NCBI GenBank assembly: GCA_009469585.1
Contig: SSXW01000003.1
Span: 1 to 64,000 of the forward strand
Reading direction: 5' to 3'
Source: Dechloromonas sp. Dech2017
GTDB lineage: Bacteria; Pseudomonadota; Gammaproteobacteria; Burkholderiales; Rhodocyclaceae
DNA length: 64,000 nucleotides
This document shows, in pieces, positions 29,252-36,843 of the stretch. Position numbers and translations under genes: made by a program. Positions within the stretch are counted from its first letter, which is position 1. Each line of letters starts with the position of its first letter. The notes under the pieces were generated by a model. It saw only the letters and a program-made list of their open reading frames with translations, ran no database searches and was not told the origin of the DNA.

Positions 29252-29800
29252 ATGACGTCCACCGCCCAACCCTTAGCCTTTATCTCCTACAAACATTCCG
29301 GCTACTCCACGCAAGTGGCGCGCAAGCTGCGCGACGCGCTGGAGGTGGTGTCAGATGCGCTCGACATCCGCATCTTCTTCGACGACGAAATCGACCCCTC
29401 GGAAGAATGGAAGGCCGAGGTGGATGCCGCGCTGGGGGAGATGACCCATTTTATCGCCCTGCTCACCAACGAGTACCTGCTCAAGAAATCCACCGAATGC
29501 CGGCGGGAGCTCCTCGCGGCAGTGCAACGCTACGAGGATGGCAAGAAGACCAAGCTGCTCTTCGTCCTCGTCGATGACATCGCGCCCGGCCTCATCAGCC
29601 TCTCGGCCGACCGCAAGGCCGGCCGGCTGACGAGCGACGATCCGCGCGTGGAGAAGCTGGGCGACATCAACTTCCTCGGCCCTTATAACGCCGCCAAGCA
29701 GTTGGTGGCCCTGGAATGGAGCGACGAGGCCGCGCTGGGCAAACAGATCAGGCAACTGATCGACAACTTCCGGCGCACGCTACCCAAGCGGGAGGACTGA
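29252..29800 (+). CDS. TIR-domain protein (putative NADase effector)
   Basis: The 182-residue protein is almost entirely one TIR domain: AFISYKHSGYSTQVARKLRDAL (first strand and helix, split here as AFISYKHSG and onward), FFDDEIDP (BB-loop region), HFIALLTNEYLLKKS and TECRREL. Glu86 lies where catalytic glutamate sits in TIR NADases. Start at the ATG at 29252, after CCGGAG. As the first gene of the island it could be the NAD-depleting killer unit. NADase activity is inferred from family. Confidence 0.8.
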   Translation: MTSTAQPLAFISYKHSGYSTQVARKLRDALEVVSDALDIRIFFDDEIDPSEEWKAEVDAALGEMTHFIALLTNEYLLKKSTECRRELLAAVQRYEDGKKTKLLFVLVDDIAPGLISLSADRKAGRLTSDDPRVEKLGDINFLGPYNAAKQLVALEWSDEAALGKQIRQLIDNFRRTLPKRED

Positions 29801-29803
29801 GCA

Positions 29804-30370
29804 ATGGCGCGCAGCCTGGGCCAGATGGACGATCCGGAAGAGGTCAGGCGCCTGGTCTATGTCTCCTGGCTGGCGGGTGACGCCTTGTCGGCCGCGGTCC
29901 AGAAGCGGCTGATGGACCATCTGCGCCTGCCGGACTACGACGATGCGGGGCGCGAACTGCAGCTCCTCAGCAACGATCCCACCGAGGCGGCGAGCGAGGA
30001 GGTGGCCAAGGCCCGCTTGCAGCGCGACATGGCCAACGACTACGTCGGGCTGTTCACCACCCGCTATCTCGCGCGCACCAAGGAACTCGGTAAGGCCAGC
30101 GATCCCGACCTCTTCTTTTTCTTGGCGCGCAAGTGCGCGATTGTCGACGCGCCGCTAGCGATGTGGATCCTGCCCGTTCAAGCGGTGGCGCTACGGCATG
30201 TCGGCTTCAAGGAAATGGGCATCCGCAGCCTCGCTTTCCCGTGGTGGAAGGGCTGGCGTGGCGATGACGACCAGATTCGACTACCCGACGGCACGCCGCG
30301 CGCTGAAGCCGATTTCGACAACGACATCCGTCAGCGGGTGAGCGAGATCCTCGCCCATTCCGGCGGGTGA
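29804..30370 (+). CDS. Unknown island protein, 188 aa
   Basis: I do not recognise this family. It is soluble and mostly helical, with an acidic N-terminal half (DDPEEVRRLVYVSWLAGDAL), a FTTRYLARTKEL segment, and a Trp-rich patch AFPWWKGWRGDDDQIRL. It starts 3 bp after the TIR stop, so it is co-translated, and could be an adaptor or immunity partner for TIR. There is no signal peptide or membrane helix. Confidence 0.65.
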   Translation: MARSLGQMDDPEEVRRLVYVSWLAGDALSAAVQKRLMDHLRLPDYDDAGRELQLLSNDPTEAASEEVAKARLQRDMANDYVGLFTTRYLARTKELGKASDPDLFFFLARKCAIVDAPLAMWILPVQAVALRHVGFKEMGIRSLAFPWWKGWRGDDDQIRLPDGTPRAEADFDNDIRQRVSEILAHSGG

Positions 30371-30415
30371 ACCCATGCTACATCAAGCCCGCCCATCACT
30401 TATGCGAGTTGAGCC

Positions 30416-31588
30416 ATGAGCCCCACTCAGACCCAGCCCCCAAACTTCGCCGGCACCGGCAGTCCCCGCGAGCCCGGTCCCTGGCGCCGCCAGGGCTATG
30501 CCGATGTCACCGACCCCGCCTACCCCGGCCACCCCGCCGGCTATAGCGCCGACCCCGGCCTGATCGAAGCGGTCAACACCGCGCTGATCCTCGCCAAGCC
30601 GCTACTGCTCACCGGCCGCCCCGGCACCGGCAAGACCGAACTGGCCGAGCGCATCGCTTGGGAGTTCGGCCTGGGGCCCGTGCTGCGCTTCGAGGCGCAG
30701 TCCCTCACCGAGGCGCAGGAACTCTTCTACCGCTTCGACCTGGTAGCCCAGATGGCCGACGCCCAGCTCGCGCAGCGGGCGGGCGGGGCGCTGCGCGAGC
30801 CGGAACACTTCCTCACCTTCGGCGCCCTCGGCAAGGCCATCCTCTACGCCCATCCGCAGGCCTATCCCGATCTCATCGCATGGGACCGCCGCAACGACGC
30901 CGAACAGCAGGCCGCCGCCCATCCCGTCGTGCCGCCGGGAGCCACCACGGACGAAGCGCCGGTGGCGCCACGGCGCAGCGTGGTGCTCATCGATGAAATC
31001 GACAAGGCCGCCCGCGACGTGCCCAACGATCTCCTGAACGGCATTGACCGCATGAGCTTCCGCATCCGCGAGCTGCGCAACCGCCTGGTGGCCGCGCCGG
31101 ACGACGAGGATCGCAAGCCCATCGTCGTCATCACCAGCAACTCCGAGCGCGACCTGCCCGACCCCTTCTTGCGCCGTTGCGTGTACTACAACATTCCCGA
31201 CCCGACGCCGGACAAGCTCGCGGAAATTCTGCGCCTGCGCGTGCCGGCCACCCTCGGCGGGCCGCCCGGATCCGCGCCGGCCCGGGCCGGCACCAGTCCG
31301 ATCGAGCAACTCGCGCCCTTTTACCAGGCGCTGCTGACTTTCTTCACCAAATATAGCGACCCGCGCGCGGCCCACCACCTCGCCTATCGTCCCGGCACCT
31401 CGGAGATAATCGACTGGGCCAGCGCGCTCACCCGGCTCGACGCCACGCCCGACGGCGACCTGAAGGACAACGAAGCCCTGATCAAACGGACCCTGGGGGC
31501 CGTGCTCAAGCACCAGGACGACAGGCGTACCTTGCGCGAACAACTTGGCAAGCTCGCCGGGCTGAGTTTCCCCGCCAGCCCCGCATGA
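30416..31588 (+). CDS. MoxR-type AAA+ ATPase
   Basis: The 390 residues contain Walker A GRPGTGKTE (about 66-74), Walker B VVLIDEIDKA (about 190-199), and the sensor segment VVITSNSERDLPDPFLRRC with the arginine pair. This is the MoxR/RavA branch, which usually works with a von Willebrand A or CoxE-like partner. The next gene, overlapping by four bases, supplies a CoxE-like N-terminus. The ATPase probably drives or gates that partner. Confidence 0.85.
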   Translation: MSPTQTQPPNFAGTGSPREPGPWRRQGYADVTDPAYPGHPAGYSADPGLIEAVNTALILAKPLLLTGRPGTGKTELAERIAWEFGLGPVLRFEAQSLTEAQELFYRFDLVAQMADAQLAQRAGGALREPEHFLTFGALGKAILYAHPQAYPDLIAWDRRNDAEQQAAAHPVVPPGATTDEAPVAPRRSVVLIDEIDKAARDVPNDLLNGIDRMSFRIRELRNRLVAAPDDEDRKPIVVITSNSERDLPDPFLRRCVYYNIPDPTPDKLAEILRLRVPATLGGPPGSAPARAGTSPIEQLAPFYQALLTFFTKYSDPRAAHHLAYRPGTSEIIDWASALTRLDATPDGDLKDNEALIKRTLGAVLKHQDDRRTLREQLGKLAGLSFPASPA

Positions 31589-34500
31589 GCGCTGCGGCCG
31601 ACACCCTCCTCCTCCCCGGAAGCCGGGGCGGCAGCGTGGACGGCCTGATCCTCTTTCTTCGGGACAAGGGCTATGCAGTCGGGCCCTCGGAGGCGATCGA
31701 CGCCACCCGTCTGGTCGCCCACCTCGCCCACAGCGACCCGGCGGCGACAGAACGCCTCGACCCCGCCTGGCTCATGCCCAAGCTGCGGCCGGTGCTCTGC
31801 AAGCGCAGCGAGGAGCAGGAGCGCTTCGAGGCGCTGTTCGCGGAGTGGTCGCGGATTCCACCGCGCCCGCCGTCGGGGCCAACTGAAACCACCAAACGAT
31901 CTACGCCCGCAGCACCCGAAGGGGCTGCGCCGGCACGCCGGCGGACCCGCCAGATTCTCCTGGCGGTCGTTGGCGTCATCCTCGTGGCGCTCGTGCTGCG
32001 CGATTTGTGGGAACCGGGCGAGCAACCGGCGCCGGACCGGCCCTCACCCATTGCGACCCCCAAGCCGGAACCCGCAACAACGCCTGTCGTCACCCCCGCG
32101 CCGGCCCCGGCCAAGCCCGACGAACGCTTCTACGGCTACTTCCCCGCCGTGCGCTACAACCAGGAGCTGCGCCTCTGGGTAGCGTTCAGCCTGCTCAGCC
32201 TGGGCCCCCTGTGCGTGCTGGGTCTCGCCCTGCCGCTGGCCCTGCCCTGGCTGGGCCATTCGCGCCTCACCGGCCGGCGCGTTCCCCTCGATCTCGCCAG
32301 CCTGCGCGAGGAGGCCAGGCGCATCGTCCCGCCCCTGCAAGCCGACATCCAGGCCCGCCTGGAGCGCCACGTCGCCGGCCCCGCCGCCCTCCGCGAGCGC
32401 CTGCAGCGCCGCCCGCCGCTGCATGTCGGCCGCACCGTCGAGGCCACCCTGCGACAGCTCGGCGTGCTCAGCCTGCGCTACCGCGCCGCCCGGCTGCGGC
32501 CCTCCTACCTTCTGCTGGTGGAGGTGGAAGCCCGGCCCGAAGCGAAATCCGCCGAGATCCTCAACGACCCGCGCGGCCGCATGTTCTACCGCTGGGCCGA
32601 GCGCCTGCGCCAGCAGGGCATCGACGTGGAAATCCGCCTGGTGCGTCTCGACCCCGCCACCGGCGAGGCACTCACCTGCCGCCCCGTCGGCAGCGACTGG
32701 CGCCTGGACGGCGCCGAGGGCGAACCGCTGGACCGCCTGCCCTCCCCCCCAGCCGGACAGCGTCTGGTGGTGATCTCGGACGGCAACCTGCTCACCGACG
32801 CCGAGGGCAAGTGGCGCCCCTGGGCCAACCGCGCCCGCTTGCACCGCTGGCCCCAGCGCGCCATCTTCACTCCCACCGAGCCGCGCCACTGGGGCGAGCG
32901 GGAGGACGCCCTGGAACGCCGCGAACGGCCAGCCGACCCCGGCTTCTACGTCCTGCCCCTGGACGAAGCGGCCCTCGCCGCCTGGGCCGAACTGGTCGTC
33001 ACCGGCCGCCTGCCGCGCTTCACTCTTTCCCGCGCCCAGCGCTACCCCAAGCGCCTGCGCGCCCTGGAGGACGCCGGTCAGGCCGAGGCCCTGCTGGACC
33101 CCGACCAGCCCGTCGCAGGGCTCGCCGAACTGATCAACCAGCTCAAGTACTACCTCGGCGAAAACGGCTACTACTGGCTCGCCGCCTGTGCCGTGCCGCC
33201 CATCGTGCGCTGGGAACTCACCCTGCTGCTGGGCGAGCAGTATTACCTCAATGCCGGCGCCAGGGCCGAGAAATTGCGTGACTACATCGCCCACGACTAC
33301 CCCCGCCTCGCCCTCCTGCCCTGGCTGCGCCGGCAGTTCATGCCGGACTGGCTGCGGCTGGCGCTGCTCGACAGCCTGTCGCCCGACCGGCAGGCGGAGG
33401 TGCGCAAGGTGGTGCGCGGCAAGCTGGGGCAGATTGGCCTGGATGCCGCAGGCGACGACGCCCTCAGCCTGGAGGAGCCGCCCAACCCCCTGGGGGGCGG
33501 CGCGCGGCGGCGTGCGGCCGAAGCCGCGAGCGACACCCTCTACCTCGGCTACCTCGCCGGCCACAGCCCGCGCCAGCTCATGCTGCGCGCCCCAAAGGAA
33601 TGGAGCGCCTGGCTCGCCCAGCTGCCCGCCCACCAGCGCGCCGGCCTCCTCGCCGACTGGCTCGCGGCAGTGCGCGACCGCCTGCTCTGGCGCAGCGGCC
33701 TGAGCTTCTTCGGCGCCTCGCGGCGGGCGCTTTTTTTCGCGGGTCTGGCCCTCGCAGCCCTGGCCGGACTCGCCGCCGCCCTCACACTGAACGATCCCAA
33801 CTCCCTGCCGCGCGGCCTGCGCGAGGGGCTCTACGAGGAGCAGGGGCGTGGCGTGGCGTATCCGCATGAGGGGCCGGTTCGTTGGGCGGTCTTTAGCCCC
33901 GACGGCCGACGCGTGGTGACGGCAAGTGGCGACGGCACGGCGCAGCTGTGGGACGCCGTCAGCGGAGCCGCCCTCGGCACGCCGATGAAACACGACGACT
34001 GGGTCACTTCCGCTGCCTTCAGCCCCGACGGCCGGCGCGTGGTGACGGCGAGTGACGACCGCACGGCGCGGCTGTGGGACGCCACCAGCGGGGCCGCCCT
34101 CGGCACGCCGATGCAGCACGACGGCGCAGTCATTTCCGCCGCTTTCAGCCCTGACGGCCGGCGCGTGGTGACGGCGAGTGACGACCGCACTGCGCGGCTG
34201 TGGGACGCCACCAGCGGGGCCGCCCTCGGCACGCCGATGCAGCACGACGGCCCGGTCCATTCCGCCGCCTTCGGCCGGGATGGCGTGCGTGTGCTGACGG
34301 TAAGCACCGCCGCTCACCAATGGGATGCCCAGAGCGGCGACGCGTTGGGCGCACCGATAGAGAACGACGTATTCGTCATCTATGCCGACTACAGCCCGGA
34401 CAGCAAACTCATTGTCACCACCGGTGCGGACGGCACTGCACGACTGTGGGACGCCGAAAGCGGGGCCACGCTGGGCATGCCGATGAAGCACGCTGCGGAA

Positions 34501-36843
34501 GTGACTTTTGCTGCCTTCACCCCTCCAGATGGGCGTCAGGTGGTCACCACGAGCGATGACAAGACCGCCCGCCTGTGGGACACCAAGACAGGTGCTGAGC
34601 TGGGTGCGCCGATGGTCCATGGCGCCGAGGTGACGCAAGCCACCTTCAGCCCCGACGGCCGGCACGTGGTGACCGCGAGTCGCGATGGCACGGCGCGACT
34701 GTGGGACGCAGCCAGCGGGTCCGCCTTGGGCGCACCGATGAAGCACGGTGACGCGGTCGCTTCCGCTACCTTCAGTCCCGACGGCAAGCGCGTGGTGACT
34801 GCGAGTGCCGACGGCACCGCGCGGCTGTGGTACGACAAGAGCAGCGCGGTCCCCGACCTGTCAATGAAGCACGAAGACACCGCCTGGTCTGTCGCCTTCA
34901 GTCCCGACGGCCGTCGTGTAGTGACGGCAAGTCTTGACGGCACCGCGCGGCTGTGGGACACCGCGAGCGGGACTGCGCTGAGCGCGCCGCTCCAGCACAG
35001 CGGACATGTCCTCTTGGCCGCCTTCAGCCCCAACGGTCGGCGCGTGGTGACGGCGAGTGACGACGGTACCGCGCGGCTGTGGGACACCACGAGCGGGGTC
35101 GCCCTTGGAGCACCGATGAAGCATGGGGACGCTGTGTACTCAGCAGCATTCAGCCCCGACGGCCGAAGCGTGGTGACGGCGAGTCGGGACGGCACCGCGC
35201 GACTGTGGGACGGTGAGACCGGCACCACCCACGGCGCGCCAATGAAACACGCTAACGGGGTCGAGTCTGCTGCCTTCAGCCCTGACGGCCACCGCGTGGT
35301 GACGGCGGGTCGCGACTACACTGCACGGCTTTGGGACGCTGCGAGCGGGAGCGCCTTGGGCGCGCCAATGAAGCACGACGATAGGGTACTTTCCGCCGCC
35401 TTCAGCCCTGACGGCCAGCGTGTGGTGACGGCGAGTAACGATGACACGGCGCGCCTGTGGGACGCGGCCAGCGGTTCCGCCCTGGGCGCACCGATGAAGC
35501 ACGGTGACGCGGTCGCTTCCGCTACCTTCAGCCCTGACGGCCGGCGCGTAGTGACCGCGAGCAACGACGGTACCGCGCGGCTGTGGGACGGCGAGAGTGG
35601 GGCCGCCCTAGGCCTGCCGATGGAGCACGACGGCAGAGTCTTTTCCGCCGCCTTCAGCCCCGACGGGGGGCAAGTCGTCACCGCAAGCGAAGATGGTACG
35701 GCCCGAACTTGGGACGCAGCGACCGGCACCCCTCTCTATCCACCCAAGTTGCATCAGGGCGCTGTCCGCCATGTGGCCTTTAGCCCGGACGGCACTCGCA
35801 TCGTTACCGCCTGGGGCGGCGAGGTACAACGACGCGAGGCGCCAGCCTCCCCAACAGCCAGCACTCCGCGGACCGAGCAGCCACAAGCAATAAACTTGCC
35901 AACTGACCGATTCGCAAACTCCGCCAAGACGCCGTCCGGTACCCGCCGCGAGAAGACCGTCAGCAGCCCGTCTCCACTCCCGACTCCGGGGCAACCGGGC
36001 GACAAGGGCTCCCGCACACCGGCTGGAACGACTGCCAATGAGCAAGTGACGCAGAGCACCCTGCCGCCGCCCCAAAAGCAACAGCTCTTGCAGGACCCCC
36101 CGCAACAACAGCAGCAGCAACAACCTGCCACCCTGCCATCTCTGCGATCGAACACGAACCGTGCGGTCGATCCCAGCACACCGGAACAGCGGGTGATTAG
36201 CGCCCCGCCAGCCGAGCCGTCGCTGAAGCGCAGGCTACCCATTAATGAGGCGCCCCCCTCGGGGCCGAGTTTCAGCGCACCGGCCGAGCCGACCTCCGCG
36301 AATCCGCGCACCCTGCGCTCACCGCAAACCGCGCCACCCGCGCCCAGCGTGCCGGCCGAACCACCTGTCAACCTCGCGCCGCCCACCCAGGAGGCGCCAC
36401 GCTCGCAGGCGGCGGGGTTGTTCATGGCAGCGCTTGATGCGCTAGCGCCTTCGGCCCATGCTGTTCTCCCCAAGTACCCAGGGCGCGACGCTCTGCAACC
36501 CGAGCAACAAAGGGATGAGCCTGGGCCGACGACACCAGCATCGCAGGAGACTCCGCACCAGAAGCAAGGCCAACCGCACCCTCAATCTGCTTCAGTATCC
36601 AACCCCAGCGGACAGATTATTCGCAATGCGGTCGACCCGTCTTTCGGGGCAAGGGGCGGGGGCGCCCAGATCTGGCGCGTACCGCCCCATCCCCTGCCGC
36701 TGCCAGCCCGGCTGGCGCCGGTGGCGGCGTGGGCGGCGCCAGCCGGGCTGGCGGGCCTCATCGCTTTCATCGCTTTCGTCGCGATCACCGGCTGGCTCCG
36801 CCGGCGCGCGCTGCGCCGGCTCGTCGCGGAGACTGCCCCTTGA
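31585..36843 (+). CDS. Giant membrane protein: CoxE-like N-terminus, membrane helices, 16 WD40 units
   Basis: 1752 residues. Residues 15-90 resemble the N-terminus of CoxE/VWA proteins (DPAWLMPKLRPVLCKRSEEQ, ERFEALFAEW). Single membrane helices lie at about 123-141, 195-222 and 715-735. A region around 390-460 (LVVISDGNLL, GFYVLPLDEAALAAW) looks like a degenerate VWA-type fold without a clear DXSXS metal motif. Residues 758-1419 form 16 WD40 units of mostly 42 residues. A Pro/Gln-rich stretch follows, then a final membrane helix (about 1711-1737). WD40 propellers likely act as a sensor. It overlaps the MoxR gene by four bases. Confidence 0.8.
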   Translation: MSAAADTLLLPGSRGGSVDGLILFLRDKGYAVGPSEAIDATRLVAHLAHSDPAATERLDPAWLMPKLRPVLCKRSEEQERFEALFAEWSRIPPRPPSGPTETTKRSTPAAPEGAAPARRRTRQILLAVVGVILVALVLRDLWEPGEQPAPDRPSPIATPKPEPATTPVVTPAPAPAKPDERFYGYFPAVRYNQELRLWVAFSLLSLGPLCVLGLALPLALPWLGHSRLTGRRVPLDLASLREEARRIVPPLQADIQARLERHVAGPAALRERLQRRPPLHVGRTVEATLRQLGVLSLRYRAARLRPSYLLLVEVEARPEAKSAEILNDPRGRMFYRWAERLRQQGIDVEIRLVRLDPATGEALTCRPVGSDWRLDGAEGEPLDRLPSPPAGQRLVVISDGNLLTDAEGKWRPWANRARLHRWPQRAIFTPTEPRHWGEREDALERRERPADPGFYVLPLDEAALAAWAELVVTGRLPRFTLSRAQRYPKRLRALEDAGQAEALLDPDQPVAGLAELINQLKYYLGENGYYWLAACAVPPIVRWELTLLLGEQYYLNAGARAEKLRDYIAHDYPRLALLPWLRRQFMPDWLRLALLDSLSPDRQAEVRKVVRGKLGQIGLDAAGDDALSLEEPPNPLGGGARRRAAEAASDTLYLGYLAGHSPRQLMLRAPKEWSAWLAQLPAHQRAGLLADWLAAVRDRLLWRSGLSFFGASRRALFFAGLALAALAGLAAALTLNDPNSLPRGLREGLYEEQGRGVAYPHEGPVRWAVFSPDGRRVVTASGDGTAQLWDAVSGAALGTPMKHDDWVTSAAFSPDGRRVVTASDDRTARLWDATSGAALGTPMQHDGAVISAAFSPDGRRVVTASDDRTARLWDATSGAALGTPMQHDGPVHSAAFGRDGVRVLTVSTAAHQWDAQSGDALGAPIENDVFVIYADYSPDSKLIVTTGADGTARLWDAESGATLGMPMKHAAEVTFAAFTPPDGRQVVTTSDDKTARLWDTKTGAELGAPMVHGAEVTQATFSPDGRHVVTASRDGTARLWDAASGSALGAPMKHGDAVASATFSPDGKRVVTASADGTARLWYDKSSAVPDLSMKHEDTAWSVAFSPDGRRVVTASLDGTARLWDTASGTALSAPLQHSGHVLLAAFSPNGRRVVTASDDGTARLWDTTSGVALGAPMKHGDAVYSAAFSPDGRSVVTASRDGTARLWDGETGTTHGAPMKHANGVESAAFSPDGHRVVTAGRDYTARLWDAASGSALGAPMKHDDRVLSAAFSPDGQRVVTASNDDTARLWDAASGSALGAPMKHGDAVASATFSPDGRRVVTASNDGTARLWDGESGAALGLPMEHDGRVFSAAFSPDGGQVVTASEDGTARTWDAATGTPLYPPKLHQGAVRHVAFSPDGTRIVTAWGGEVQRREAPASPTASTPRTEQPQAINLPTDRFANSAKTPSGTRREKTVSSPSPLPTPGQPGDKGSRTPAGTTANEQVTQSTLPPPQKQQLLQDPPQQQQQQQPATLPSLRSNTNRAVDPSTPEQRVISAPPAEPSLKRRLPINEAPPSGPSFSAPAEPTSANPRTLRSPQTAPPAPSVPAEPPVNLAPPTQEAPRSQAAGLFMAALDALAPSAHAVLPKYPGRDALQPEQQRDEPGPTTPASQETPHQKQGQPHPQSASVSNPSGQIIRNAVDPSFGARGGGAQIWRVPPHPLPLPARLAPVAAWAAPAGLAGLIAFIAFVAITGWLRRRALRRLVAETAP
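33859..35841 (+). repeat. Tandem 126-bp coding repeats (WD40 units)
   Basis: Sixteen units, 42 codons in most cases, with core SPDGRRVVTASDDGTARLWD and linker SGAALGAPMKH. Similarity is high even in DNA. About 75 bp around 34700-34780 is almost identical to about 35463-35540, showing recent block duplication. Units 4 and 8 are the most diverged and unit 16 is incomplete. Confidence 0.9.

Noticed and set aside
32044-34746. A 900-codon open frame on the minus strand opposite the WD40 gene
   Set aside because: Its sequence mirrors the WD40 repeats with no recognisable domain, while the plus strand has clear conserved domains.
33859-35841. Tandem repeat considered as CRISPR or minisatellite
   Set aside because: Units are 126 bp, remain in frame, and encode clear WD40 blades.
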